From Sorangium cellulosum So0157-2 (lineage in GTDB: Bacteria > Myxococcota_A > Polyangia > Polyangiales > Polyangiaceae): a stretch of DNA of 64,000 nucleotides. Location of the stretch: positions 7,516,001 to 7,580,000 of the forward strand of contig NC_021658.1 of NCBI RefSeq assembly GCF_000418325.1, given 5' to 3'. This document shows, one piece after another, positions 26,200 through 35,097 of this stretch; position 1 is the first letter of the stretch; the number at the start of each line of letters is the position of its first letter. Under the pieces are notes generated by a model. It saw only the letters and a program-made list of their open reading frames with translations, did not search any database and was not told the DNA's origin. Made by a program: the position numbers and the translations under genes.

Positions 26200-27773
26200 G
26201 GCCGCCTCCACGCCCGCTCCGGCGGCGTCCGCTCGCCGCACGCCCCGCGCGCGCCCTCGGACGGCTGGACCAGGGCGTCGGCCTCCGGCGGGCCCCACGT
26301 GCCCGCGGCGTAGCGCGCGATCGGCGCGTTCTGCGTCCGCCACCCCTCGAAGATCGGATCGACGAAGCCCCACTGCGCCTCGACCTCGTCGGCGCGCGTG
26401 AACAGCGTGGCGTCGCCGCGCAGCGCGTCGAGCAGGAGCCGCTCGTACGCCTCGGGCGTGCTCGAGCCGAACGCGGCGCCGTAGCGGAAATCCATGGTGA
26501 CGCCGCGGATCGCGATGCCGCTGCCCGGGATCTTCGCCGCGAACCGGAGCGAGATGCCCTCGTCGGGCTGGAGGCGCATCACGAGCGCGTTCGGCTCCTC
26601 GGTGGCGCCGGGGGCGCCCTTGAACAGGCCGTGCGGCAGCGGCTTGAAGTGCAGCACCACCTCGGCCACCCGCTTCGCCAGTCGCTTGCCGGCGCGCAGG
26701 TAGAACGGCACCCCGCCCCAGCGCCAGCTGTCGAGGTGGAGCTTCATCGCGACGTAGGTCTCGGTCATCGAGTCCTTCGCCACGTCGGGCTCCTCGGTGT
26801 AGCCGGGCACCTTCTCGCCGCGCACGATGCCGGCGGCGTACTGGCCGCGCACGGTCGACGAAAGCGCGTCCGGCCCCTCGATCGGCCGGAGCGTCCGCAG
26901 CACCTTCACCTTCTCGTCGCGCACCGCGTCGGCGTCCCACGACGACGGCGGCTCCATCGCGACGAGCGTGAGCAGCTGGAGCGCGTGGTTCTGCACGATG
27001 TCCCGGGTGATGCCGACCTTCTCGTAGAACTTGCCGCGGCCCTCGACGCCGATCTCCTCGGCCACGGTGATCTGCACGTGGTCGACGTGCTGGCGCGACC
27101 AGAGCGGCTCGAAGATCGTGTTGCCGAACCGGAGGACGAGGAGGTTCTGGACCGTCTCCTTCCCGAGGTAGTGGTCGATCCGGTAGATCTGCGACTCGGC
27201 GAGGTGGGCGAGCAGATCGCGGTTGAGGGCGCGGGCGCTCTCCAGGTCCTCGCCGAACGGCTTCTCGACGACGACGTGCTGGAACGGCGCGTCCTTCTCG
27301 TGCGACGGCGGCGCGACGAGGTTCGCCGCGCGCAGGCCGCGGACGATGGGCGCGAACTGGTCGGGCGCGACGGCCAGGTAGAAGACCCGGTTTTTGCGGG
27401 TGCCGCGCTCGGCGTCGAGCCGCTCGAGCTCCGCGGCGAGCCGGGCGTACGTCTCGGGCTCGTCGAACGACCCCTGGACGTAGCTGATGCCCTTCTCGAG
27501 CTCGCTCCAGGACGCCTCCTCCAGCGGGCGCCGCGAGTACTTCCCGACCGCCTCGCGCATCTCCTGGGCGAAATCCGGCTTCGGACGCCGCGCCACGCCG
27601 ACCACGGCGAAGCCGCCGGTCAGCAGGCGGCTGAGCGCCAGGTTGTAGACCGCGGGCAGCAGCTTGCGACGGGTCAGGTCGCCCGAGGCGCCAAAGATCA
27701 CGAGCGCTGCCGGCGAGGCGGTTCGCTCCTCGGGCATTCCTTCGCGAAGCGGGTTCTTCTCGGCTTGGGTCAT
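26196..27773 (-). CDS. zwf: Glucose-6-phosphate 1-dehydrogenase
   Basis: 525 residues. It oxidises glucose 6-phosphate to 6-phosphogluconolactone with reduction of NADP+. The nucleotide-binding motif is VIFGASGDLTRRKLLPA near residue 27; the active-site strip is RIDHYLGKETVQNLLVLRF; VVVEKPFG and WGGVPFYLRAGKRL are also present. The length is normal for the family apart from a short acidic/basic C-terminal tail. The start ATG has GGAG about 11 bases upstream. The upstream region is unusual: a 266-base array of 19-bp repeats stands between this gene and the divergent DUF433 gene. The downstream overlap with opcA implies one transcript through pgl. Confidence 0.95.
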   Translation of the reverse strand: MTQAEKNPLREGMPEERTASPAALVIFGASGDLTRRKLLPAVYNLALSRLLTGGFAVVGVARRPKPDFAQEMREAVGKYSRRPLEEASWSELEKGISYVQGSFDEPETYARLAAELERLDAERGTRKNRVFYLAVAPDQFAPIVRGLRAANLVAPPSHEKDAPFQHVVVEKPFGEDLESARALNRDLLAHLAESQIYRIDHYLGKETVQNLLVLRFGNTIFEPLWSRQHVDHVQITVAEEIGVEGRGKFYEKVGITRDIVQNHALQLLTLVAMEPPSSWDADAVRDEKVKVLRTLRPIEGPDALSSTVRGQYAAGIVRGEKVPGYTEEPDVAKDSMTETYVAMKLHLDSWRWGGVPFYLRAGKRLAKRVAEVVLHFKPLPHGLFKGAPGATEEPNALVMRLQPDEGISLRFAAKIPGSGIAIRGVTMDFRYGAAFGSSTPEAYERLLLDALRGDATLFTRADEVEAQWGFVDPIFEGWRTQNAPIARYAAGTWGPPEADALVQPSEGARGACGERTPPERAWRRP

Positions 27774-27917
27774 GGTGGATGAGCTCCGATCGGCGACGAC
27801 GGGCACGATGCTCGCGCGCCTCCGCGGCGTAGGGTAGCTCCGATCGCGCCGGCGGAAGGCGGAACGACGCGCGCCGCCATCGCCGCCATCGCGGCGCCGC
27901 CGCGGCGACGCCGCCGC

Positions 27918-28183
27918 GCGGGCGTGCTGGCCGAGCGCGGGCGTGCAGACCGAGCGCGGGCGTGCAGACCGAGCGCGGGCGTGCAGACCGAGCGCGGGCG
28001 TGCAGACCGAGCGCGGGCGTGCAGACCGAGCGCGGGCGTGCAGACCGAGCGCGGGCGTGCAGACCGAGCGCGGGCGTGCAGACCGAGCGCGGGCGTGCAG
28101 ACCGAGCGCGGGCGTGCAGACCGAGCGCGGGCGTGCAGACCGAGCGCGGGCGTGCAGACCGAGCGCGGGCGTGCAGACCGAGC
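27918..28183. repeat. 19-bp minisatellite, 14 head-to-tail copies
   Basis: Fourteen copies of gcgggcgtgcagaccgagc with no spacers. The first copy is variant (gctggc in place of gcagac) and the rest are essentially identical. Because 19 is not a multiple of three, all three plus-strand frames and the minus frame stay open and give spurious Arg-rich ORFs. It occupies much of the zwf / DUF433 divergent intergenic region, so copy number could influence spacing of regulatory signals. Confidence 0.95.
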
Positions 28184-28262
28184 GCGCGGCGGCGCCGAGC
28201 GTGTCCGCCGGCTCGCGGCGCCCTTCCATCCGATCGCGACCGGTACTAGGCTCCCCCGCGCG

Positions 28263-28607
28263 ATGGCCGCGCCGGTGCTCCCGCGAATCCGCGTCCCCCA
28301 CCCTCACGTGCGGTGCGACAGCCAGGTGCTCGCCGGCAGCCCGCACGTCGCCGGCTCGCGCGTCCCGGTGCGGCGGCTCTGGGCGTGGCACCGCGGCGGC
28401 GCGTCGGTCGAGACGCTGCTCAAGCGGTACCCGAACCTCGGGCCCGCGCGCGTGCTCGACGCGCTCGCGTTCGCCTACGACAACCAGGACCTCATCGAGG
28501 CCGACATCGCCCGGGAGCAGGCGCTCTTCGAGAAGAAGGGCGGGCCCACGGTCGGCGCGCGCCCGCTCGCGCAGCTCGACCTCCCCTTCGACGAAGGCGA
28601 CGAGTGA
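28263..28607 (+). CDS. DUF433-family protein (antitoxin-like)
   Basis: 114 residues from ATG 28263. It contains the DUF433 core: SPHVAGSRVPVRRLW, then GGASVETLLKRYPNLGPARV and ALAFAYDNQDLIEAD, a small HTH-like fold. DUF433 proteins are often antitoxins paired with a PIN-type toxin (VapBC45-like), but here no PIN gene follows. The acidic C-terminus (PFDEGDE) is what would normally contact a toxin. It may be an orphan or have another role. The upstream 19-bp array ends about 80 bases before it. Confidence 0.82.
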   Translation: MAAPVLPRIRVPHPHVRCDSQVLAGSPHVAGSRVPVRRLWAWHRGGASVETLLKRYPNLGPARVLDALAFAYDNQDLIEADIAREQALFEKKGGPTVGARPLAQLDLPFDEGDE

Positions 28608-28861
28608 TCGCGGCGAGGCGCGCGGCGCGCCCTGCGTCGCCGCACATCCCCGCTCGGCGCGCTCAGCTTGTTTCTTTACAGCCATCGTGACTTAGGGCAA
28701 TAGGGCGCTCTATCTCTGCTGGGGCCCGGAGTGCGGGGCTGCTCGGCGTTGCGAGCGATGGCCGCGCGGGATCGCGGTTGTCCTGGCTTTCAAGGTCGCG
28801 GCCGTTGGTGTAGGGTCCGCGCCCCATGGGGTACCCGTAGAGGTGCCGGAGGGTTTCTGAG

Positions 28862-30160
28862 ATGAGCGTCAATCGATGGAAGTTGGTTGCGATGCCCCTT
28901 GCCCTGCTCGGGCTGGCTTCGCCTCTCCTCGTGAACTGTGGCGGCAAGGGGATCCCCGGCGCAGACAGCCTGCCGGGGCCCGCTGGTGACCTGGCGTCCG
29001 CCGCGGGCGGATGCGAGGAGCTGAAGAACGGCGGCATCGCCAACCTCAAGTTCGAGGGCGGCGCCGATGTCGAGGGCAAGATCAAGGGCTTCCTCGAGGC
29101 CGCGGCCTCGCTCGACAAGCTCACGGCGGACCTGGAGGCGGACCTCATCGCCTCGTGCGGCAAGCTCGGCAAGGATCTCGGCATGAGCGAAGCGGAGCTC
29201 AAGGCCGAGCCGAGCGGCGGCAAGGGCGCCGAGAAGGTCTGCAACGCGGTCTCCGCCAAGGTGAACGCCGCCGTCAAGGCGAACGCCGAGGCGAAGCTCG
29301 CGGTCCAGATCGAGCCCCCGAAGTGCTACGCCGACATCGAGGCCATGCAGAAGTGCCTCGGCGACTGCGGCTCGCCGGTGCAGCCCGGCAAGCTCGAGGC
29401 GAGCTGCGAGGGCGGCGAGATCAGCGGCAAGTGCGACGCCGAGTGCAAGGGCAAGTGCACCGTCGACGCCGGCGCGGCGTGCTCCGGCACCTGCAACGCG
29501 AGCTGCTCGGGCAAGTGCGAGGCCGGCTTCAAGGGCACCTGCGGCGGCAAGTGCGACGGCAAGTGTGACGGCAAGGACTCGAAGGGCGCGGCGTGCGCGG
29601 GCACCTGCGAGGGCAAGTGCGACGCCAAGGCCGAGGGCTCCTGCACCGGCACCTGCGACGGCTCCTGCTCGGGCTCCTGCGAGATCAAGGGCTCGGCCAA
29701 GTGCTCGGGCTCGTGCTCGGGCGGCTGCAGCGCCGAGATCAAGGAGCCGAAGTGCTCGGGCGAGTTCAAGCCCCCGAGCGTCGACCCGAGCTGCCAGATG
29801 CAGTGCACCGCGAAGACGGCCGGCGAGGCGAAGTGCGACGCGCCGAACGTCCGCATCGTGGCGAACGGCAAGGTGAACGCCGACGCGCAGAAGCTCGTCG
29901 CCGCGCTCCGGGCGTCGCTCCCGGCGATCGCCAAGGTCCAGCTCGGGACCGGCAAGAAGCTGGCGGCGGCCGTGTCCGGCGTCGGCAAGGCGGGCGTCGA
30001 GGTCAAGGACGCGGCGCTCAAGGCCGGCGGCAAGGCGGTCGCCTGCGTCGCGGCCGCGGTGGACGCGTCGGCCAGCGCGACGGCCTCGATCGACGTCAAC
30101 ATCAAGGCCAGCGCCAGCGTCAGCGGCTCGGCCAGCGGCTCGGCCAGCGGCGGGACCTGA
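28862..30160 (+). CDS. Very Cys-rich repetitive lipoprotein-like protein
   Basis: 432 residues with a clear ribosome site (GGAGGG at 28848-28853). A signal sequence leads to LVNC (residue 26), a near-lipobox with an unusual Asn at -1. Residues 40-150 are helical with scattered Cys. Residues ~155-320 hold an array of more than 30 Cys spaced mainly C-x3-C in units such as CSGTCNASCSGKC and CDGKCDGK, rich in Gly, Lys and Ser. The C-terminal ~100 residues are an Ala/Lys amphipathic region ending in SASGSASG repeats. Regular Cys spacing suggests either a rod-like disulphide solenoid or metal binding at the cell surface. Similar proteins occur in myxobacteria; their function is not known to me. Confidence 0.85.
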   Translation: MSVNRWKLVAMPLALLGLASPLLVNCGGKGIPGADSLPGPAGDLASAAGGCEELKNGGIANLKFEGGADVEGKIKGFLEAAASLDKLTADLEADLIASCGKLGKDLGMSEAELKAEPSGGKGAEKVCNAVSAKVNAAVKANAEAKLAVQIEPPKCYADIEAMQKCLGDCGSPVQPGKLEASCEGGEISGKCDAECKGKCTVDAGAACSGTCNASCSGKCEAGFKGTCGGKCDGKCDGKDSKGAACAGTCEGKCDAKAEGSCTGTCDGSCSGSCEIKGSAKCSGSCSGGCSAEIKEPKCSGEFKPPSVDPSCQMQCTAKTAGEAKCDAPNVRIVANGKVNADAQKLVAALRASLPAIAKVQLGTGKKLAAAVSGVGKAGVEVKDAALKAGGKAVACVAAAVDASASATASIDVNIKASASVSGSASGSASGGT

Positions 30161-30185
30161 TCCCCGGAACGGCTTGAGTCCGGAC

Positions 30186-30223
30186 GCGGCGGCGGTCACC
30201 CCCTCCCGGGGGTGCCGCCGCCG
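30186..30223 (+). terminator. Rho-independent terminator of the Cys-rich lipoprotein gene
   Basis: A GC stem pairs cggcggcggtcaccccc with gggggtgccgccgccg (one bulged base, TCCC loop). It ends a few bases before a short T-rich tract (tcatttt at 30228-30233) and lies 26 bases after the stop codon. This is the best intrinsic terminator in the window. Confidence 0.8.
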
Positions 30224-30233
30224 TCGTCATTTT

Positions 30234-30523
30234 CGGCCTCGCCCCGAGGTCAACAGCGCATTTCTGGATGCGGGCTCACGTTCCTTGTCGCCGCGCCGGG
30301 CGCGGACGTCCGGGCGAGCACCGGAATCGCCACCCGAACGTGACATGCACGTTTCCTGTCGAAGCCGGCAAGGCGCAGCAGGCCGTGAAGGCGCGGCGCG
30401 CCACGACGCGGCAAGATGGCAAGATGGCTGCAAAAGTGGCCATTGCGCTCCGTCACGGCGCCGCGTCCGGAGTATCATGAGGGTTCTGCGGGTGATGACG
30501 GGGTACTCGGAAGGGCAGGTACG
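30234..30523. other. Intergenic region ahead of the kinase-AAA gene
   Basis: About 290 bases with no plausible gene; short ORFs here are shadows. It is less GC-biased than its neighbours and holds the sigma-54-like promoter candidate at 30417-30432. Confidence 0.55.
30417..30432 (+). promoter_or_regulatory. Candidate sigma-54 (-24/-12) promoter
   Basis: TGGCAAGATGGCTGCA matches the TGGCACG-N4-TTGCA consensus at 10 of 12 positions, with the invariant GG and GC separated by exactly 10 bases. It lies about 92 bases upstream of the kinase-AAA start. Sigma-54 promoters are common in myxobacteria. No activator site was identified. Confidence 0.45.
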
Positions 30524-33500
30524 ATGGTCGGCGGTCCCTTGATCGAGCGCGGCGCCAGGATCGGCGAGTACACGATCGACGAGCCGCTCGGCGAGGGTGG
30601 CTTCGGCACGGTGTTCCGCGGCCACGACGCGTCCGGGAACGTCGCCGCCATCAAGATCTTCAAGGAAGTGAGCGCCCAGAACGTCGGGCAGCTCTTCGCC
30701 CAGCAGAACGAGATCGAGGCGCTGCTCCGGCTGCGCCATCCGTCGCTGGTGAAGCTGTCGTCGTATGGCGTCCTCGACGGGATCGGCCTCTACCTCGCGA
30801 TGGAGCTGGTGCAGGGCGAGACGCTCGACCGGTACCTCGCGCGGATGGGCTCGCTCGACACGATCGAGGCCCTGCGCATCGCGCGCCGCGTGGCCGAGGC
30901 GCTCGCCCACTGCCACGCGCTCAACGTGCTGCACCTCGACCTCAAGCCGAGCAACATCGTCCTCACCGATCCGTACGAGCCCCGGCTCAAGATCCTCGAC
31001 TTCGGCCTGGCCACGCTCACGGTGAGCTTTCAGCCCGAGCACGCCCGCGTCAACGCGGGCACCATCGCCTACCTCGCGCCCGAGTGCCTGAAGCGGGGCG
31101 GGCTCGCGCGCCCGAGCCCCCGGATGGACCTCTACGCGGTCGGCGTCGTGCTCTACGAGCTGCTCGCCGGCCGCCTCCCGTTCGCGGACGGCACCGTCGA
31201 CAGCGTCATCAACCAGAAGGTCTACGGCACCCTCGTGCCGCTCTCCACCGTGGCGCCGGAGACGCCGGCGCCGGTCGTCGCGCTCGTCGACGAGCTCATG
31301 CAGCGCGACCCCGCGCGGCGCTTCTCGAGCGCGGCCCGGCTCTGCGCGCGGCTCAAGGAGCTCTACTACGTCACGCTCCACGGCACCTCGCAGCCCCCGG
31401 CCGCCGAGGCGGCCGAGCGCGAGCGCGACGCCGCCCCGCCCGAGGCCCTCGACGACGCGCCGTTCATCGGCCGCGAGCTGGAGCTCGGCCGGCTCGCCGA
31501 GCTCCTCCAGGGCGCGGTGTGCGGCGAGCCGCGGCCGGCCGTGGTGGTCGGCGACACGGGCGTCGGCAAGAGCCGCCTCGTCGCCGAGCTGCTCCGGACC
31601 GTCGAGCAGACGGGCACGGCCATCGTCGCCTACGGCCGGTGCCGCGAGCTCTCGGGCCTCGTCCCCTACTCCGCGATCCGCGAGGCGCTGACGCAGATCG
31701 CGCTCTGGCTGGAGCGGCACAACGACAGCCGCGCGGCGCGCATCCGCCGGCTGGTCAGCCTCGTGGTCGCCGACGACGCCGCCCTGCTCCAGGGGCTCGT
31801 CCCCGAGCTGATGCGGGCGGTCGGGCTCGCCGACGCGGGCGGCGCCATCGGCCCGGGCGGCACGCGCTGGATCGCGGATCTCCTGCTGCGGCTGCTCGGC
31901 GCGATCGCCGAGGAGATCCCCGTGGTCCTCGCGATCGAGGACGTCCACTGGGCCGACGAGGCGACGCAGGACGTGCTCCTCCGCATCTCGGACCAGCTCG
32001 GCGAGCGGCCGATCCTGCTGCTCGGCACCGCCCGTCCGCCGTTCCCCGGGCGCGGCGCGCCCGGCTCGACGCTGCCGCCGCCGGCCTCGGCCGGGCTGCG
32101 CGGCGCGCCCGGCTCGTCGCCGATGACGCCGCGCTCGGCGGGGTGGCTCGCCTGGAAGGGCGTCGAGCGCCTCGATCTCGGCCCGCTCCCGCCCGAGGCG
32201 AACCGGGCGCTGCTCTCCGCGCTCGGCCGCGGCGCCGGCGACGACCTCGTGCAGGAGCTCGTCCGGCGCGTCCCGCTGCTCGCCGCCGGCAACCCGCTCT
32301 TCAACATCCAGGTCGTCCGCAACATGGAGACCGAGGGCTTCCTGCAGCGCGGCCGCGGCGGCGCGCTCGAGATCTCCCGCGCCGACGCGCACTACCGCGC
32401 GCCCGCCTCGGTCTCGGACGTCCTCGCCCGCAGCATCGAGGCGCTCGATCCGACGACGGTCCAGGTCCTCGGCGTGGCCGCGCTCATCGGCCGCCAGTTC
32501 CTGCGCGACGATCTCGTCGAGCTCGGCCTCTTCGGTCCGGCCGCGGTCGACAGCGCCCTGCGCGACGCCGCCGCGCACCACATCTGCCTGAGCGAGGACG
32601 GGGGCCTCACGTCGTTCTCGCACGACGCGGCGCGCGAGCAGCTCGCCGCCCGCGTGCCGCCCGAGGATCGCGGCGAGGTCCACCGGCGCATCGCGCGGCG
32701 CATCGAGCTGCGCGGCGGCGATCCGGGGACGCTCGCGCACCACGTCGAGCGCGCCGGCGAGCTCGACCGCGCCGCGGAGACGTACCTGCTCGCGGCGAAC
32801 GAGGCCGACCGCCTGCAGGACCCGCACGGCGCGAGCCGCCGGCTCAAGCAGGCGCTCGCGCTGCTCGAGCGGCTGCCGCTCGACCCGGCGCGGATCGAGC
32901 TCCGGGCCCGCTGCGCCCACGAGCTCGCGCGCGTCGCGTGCCTGCTCGGCAGCACGGCGGAGCCGCTGGATCTGCTCCGGCGCACGCAGGGCGCGCTGCC
33001 GGACACGCCGCTCGTCACGGCGGCGCTCTCCAGCGCGCTGTCGCGCGTGCACTACGTCCGGGGGGAGTTCGCCGACGCCGTGGCGCACAGCCGCAAGGCG
33101 CTCCAGGCGATCGGCGCGAGCCCCGAGCTCCGCCCGTACCAGTGCCTGCCCGCGAACATCCTCGGGCGCGCGCTGTGCGCGGCGGGCAAGGTGGGCCCGG
33201 CGACCGAGCCGCTGCGCCGCGGCTGCGAGCTCGCGGAGGCGGCGGGCGAGTACATCGAGCTGTGCCACTCGCGCGGCATCCTCTGCGTCGCCCTGAGCCA
33301 GGCGGGCTGTTACGCCGAGGCCGAGCAGAGCGCCGCCGACGCCGCGCGCCTGGCCGAGCGCCTGCGCGACCCCGTGCGGCTGCTCGGCACGTGGTTCTAC
33401 TACGCGGTGCTCGCCGAGGGCCGGTTCGACTGGGATCTCGGGGTCCGGTCGACCGCGCAGCTCCTCTCGTACACCGAGGAGCACGGCCTGAGCGGGCTCT

Positions 33501-34294
33501 ACCTGTACCTCGGCACGATGTACGCGGGCCGGCACCAGTTCCACGTGGGCCACCTGGCGCGGGCGCGGGTGCTGATCGCCAACGCGTGCAACCTGAGCGG
33601 CGTGCTCGGCATCGGCATGGGGCGCGGCTGGGCCGAGGGGTACCTGGGCGACGTGCTCTTCGTGCAGGGCCAGCACCGCGAGGCGCTCGCCGCCTACGAC
33701 CGGGCGATCGAGATCGGATCGGCGGGCACGGGCGACGCGTACGCCGTGGGGCTCGGCCGGGTCGGCCGGGTGCACGCGCGCGCGCTGCTCGGCGGCGACG
33801 CCGGCGAGCTCCGGGCGTACGGCCGGGAGACGCTCGAGCTCATCCGCGCCTCGGGCAACCGGACGCAGCTCGTCACGGCGCTCGAGCGCTGCGCCGAGGC
33901 GTTCGACGCGCTGGGCGACGAGACGGAGGCGCGCGACGTCCGCGCCGAGCGCGAGGTGCTCGTCGACGAGCTCGGCCTCGTCGAGCCGACGTTCTGGCCG
34001 CGGCCTCCGGTGGAAGCGGCGTTCCAGGGTCCGCCGCGGGCGTACTGGACCGACGCGCCGCGCGAGGTCCGGTCGTCGGCGCCGAGCAGCCTGGGCACGA
34101 CGCAGTTCGTCGGCGCGACGGTGGCGGAGCTCGCGGCGGCGGCGACGCTCGCGATCACGGAGGACGACCTCGGCGCGCGGACGCACGTGGCGATCCCGCG
34201 GCTGCGCCACGTGACGTTGCTGGAGACGCTCGCCTCGGTGGAGGGCTTCGTCCCGCGCTTCGACGGGCCGGAGGCCCCGCCGGTCGCGAAGTGA
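30524..34294 (+). CDS. Ser/Thr protein kinase fused to AAA ATPase and helical repeats
   Basis: 1256 residues from ATG 30524 (GGAAGGGCAGG just upstream). The kinase domain spans residues 12-280: GEGGFGTVFRGHD loop, Lys in AAIKIF, HLDLKPSNIV catalytic loop, DFGLATL, and an APEC-type activation end. At about 313 an AAA/STAND-like ATPase begins with PFIGRELELGRL, Walker A GDTGVGKSRLV (~342) and Walker B VVLAIEDVHWADEA (~466). From ~760 onward come alpha-helical TPR-like repeats. This large kinase plus signalling-ATPase plan is common in myxobacteria. The Lys-Pro catalytic loop has Leu-Asp in place of Arg-Asp, so it is a non-RD kinase. The stop overlaps plsC. Confidence 0.92.
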   Translation: MVGGPLIERGARIGEYTIDEPLGEGGFGTVFRGHDASGNVAAIKIFKEVSAQNVGQLFAQQNEIEALLRLRHPSLVKLSSYGVLDGIGLYLAMELVQGETLDRYLARMGSLDTIEALRIARRVAEALAHCHALNVLHLDLKPSNIVLTDPYEPRLKILDFGLATLTVSFQPEHARVNAGTIAYLAPECLKRGGLARPSPRMDLYAVGVVLYELLAGRLPFADGTVDSVINQKVYGTLVPLSTVAPETPAPVVALVDELMQRDPARRFSSAARLCARLKELYYVTLHGTSQPPAAEAAERERDAAPPEALDDAPFIGRELELGRLAELLQGAVCGEPRPAVVVGDTGVGKSRLVAELLRTVEQTGTAIVAYGRCRELSGLVPYSAIREALTQIALWLERHNDSRAARIRRLVSLVVADDAALLQGLVPELMRAVGLADAGGAIGPGGTRWIADLLLRLLGAIAEEIPVVLAIEDVHWADEATQDVLLRISDQLGERPILLLGTARPPFPGRGAPGSTLPPPASAGLRGAPGSSPMTPRSAGWLAWKGVERLDLGPLPPEANRALLSALGRGAGDDLVQELVRRVPLLAAGNPLFNIQVVRNMETEGFLQRGRGGALEISRADAHYRAPASVSDVLARSIEALDPTTVQVLGVAALIGRQFLRDDLVELGLFGPAAVDSALRDAAAHHICLSEDGGLTSFSHDAAREQLAARVPPEDRGEVHRRIARRIELRGGDPGTLAHHVERAGELDRAAETYLLAANEADRLQDPHGASRRLKQALALLERLPLDPARIELRARCAHELARVACLLGSTAEPLDLLRRTQGALPDTPLVTAALSSALSRVHYVRGEFADAVAHSRKALQAIGASPELRPYQCLPANILGRALCAAGKVGPATEPLRRGCELAEAAGEYIELCHSRGILCVALSQAGCYAEAEQSAADAARLAERLRDPVRLLGTWFYYAVLAEGRFDWDLGVRSTAQLLSYTEEHGLSGLYLYLGTMYAGRHQFHVGHLARARVLIANACNLSGVLGIGMGRGWAEGYLGDVLFVQGQHREALAAYDRAIEIGSAGTGDAYAVGLGRVGRVHARALLGGDAGELRAYGRETLELIRASGNRTQLVTALERCAEAFDALGDETEARDVRAEREVLVDELGLVEPTFWPRPPVEAAFQGPPRAYWTDAPREVRSSAPSSLGTTQFVGATVAELAAAATLAITEDDLGARTHVAIPRLRHVTLLETLASVEGFVPRFDGPEAPPVAK

Positions 34295-35097
34295 CGGCCG
34301 GGGGGAGCGCCGCCGCGGCGCAGGGGGGCGCCGCGGCGCCGGCCGGTCCGATCGAGGTCGCGCGGACGGCGCTCGCCCACGCCTGGGCGATGCTGTTCCT
34401 CGTCGTGCTGCTCCCGGTCGGCCTGCTCTGCTTCCCCTTCGATCCCCGGCAGCGGATGCACGATCGCCTCTCGGTCGTGTGGGCGGCCGGGGCGCTCTGG
34501 CTCGTCGGCGTGCGCGTCGAGGCCGAGGGGGCCGAGCACGTGCGGCCAGGCGAGCGCTACGTGATCGCGGCGAACCACCAGAGCACGCTCGACATCCTCG
34601 CGCTCCTCGTGGTGCTGCAGGCGCGCGCGCCGTTCCGCTTCCTGGCGAAGCGGGCGCTGTTCCGGGTGCCGGTGCTCGGCTGGGGCATGCGCCTCTACGG
34701 CCACACGCCGGTCGACCGGGGGCGCGCCCGCGGCGCGGTGGCGGATCTCGGCGCGGCGCAGCGCAACCTGATGCGGCGGTGGTCGACGGTGTTCTTCCCC
34801 GAGGGCACGCGGAGCGCGACCGGCCGGCTCTTGCCGTTCCGGCCGGGCGCCTTCCGGGTCGCCGCGGCGGCGGGCGCGCGCGTGCTGCCGGTGACCCTCG
34901 TGGGCGCGGGCGCGCTCCAGCCGAAGGGCCGCTACGCCGCCGCGCCCGGCGTCGTGCGGGTCGTCGTGCACCCGCCGCTCGATCCGCCCGGGCCGTCGCT
35001 CGAGGAGCTCCGCGCCTCGATGGACGCGTGCCGGGCCGCGGTGGGGTCGGCGCTGCCGGAGGCGCTCCGCGGGGCGGGCGAGCCGGGGAGCGGGTGA
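34291..35097 (+). CDS. plsC: 1-acyl-sn-glycerol-3-phosphate acyltransferase
   Basis: 268 residues from a GTG overlapping the kinase stop as GTGA. Adds the second acyl chain to make phosphatidic acid at the inner membrane. The four acyltransferase blocks are visible: NHQSTLDILAL (NHxxxxD catalytic), YGHTPVDRGRARGAV, FFPEGTRSATGRLLPFRPGAF (FPEGTR) and VLPVTLVGAG. A hydrophobic helix (residues 28-50) anchors it. Co-translation with a signalling kinase is noteworthy and could mean phosphorylation control of lipid synthesis, but no direct evidence is seen. The substrate could be another acyl acceptor, such as an ornithine lipid. Confidence 0.88.
   Translation: MTAGGSAAAAQGGAAAPAGPIEVARTALAHAWAMLFLVVLLPVGLLCFPFDPRQRMHDRLSVVWAAGALWLVGVRVEAEGAEHVRPGERYVIAANHQSTLDILALLVVLQARAPFRFLAKRALFRVPVLGWGMRLYGHTPVDRGRARGAVADLGAAQRNLMRRWSTVFFPEGTRSATGRLLPFRPGAFRVAAAAGARVLPVTLVGAGALQPKGRYAAAPGVVRVVVHPPLDPPGPSLEELRASMDACRAAVGSALPEALRGAGEPGSG

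Noticed and set aside
27918..28183. Possible CRISPR array
   Set aside because: The 19-bp units are contiguous with no unique spacers, and there are no cas genes.
27924..28262. Coding extension of the DUF433 gene through the 19-bp repeats (CRPSAGVQTERGRAD)
   Set aside because: All three frames are open through the array because 19 is not a multiple of three; the family domain starts after ATG 28263.
30227..34210. A 1327-codon minus-strand open frame opposite the kinase-AAA gene
   Set aside because: Arg/Glu/Asp-rich antisense translation without any domain; the plus strand has complete kinase and ATPase motifs.
31084..35097. A 1337-codon plus-strand open frame
   Set aside because: Most is an Arg/Ala/Pro shadow of the kinase-AAA gene; only the plsC part (34291-35097) has domain motifs.
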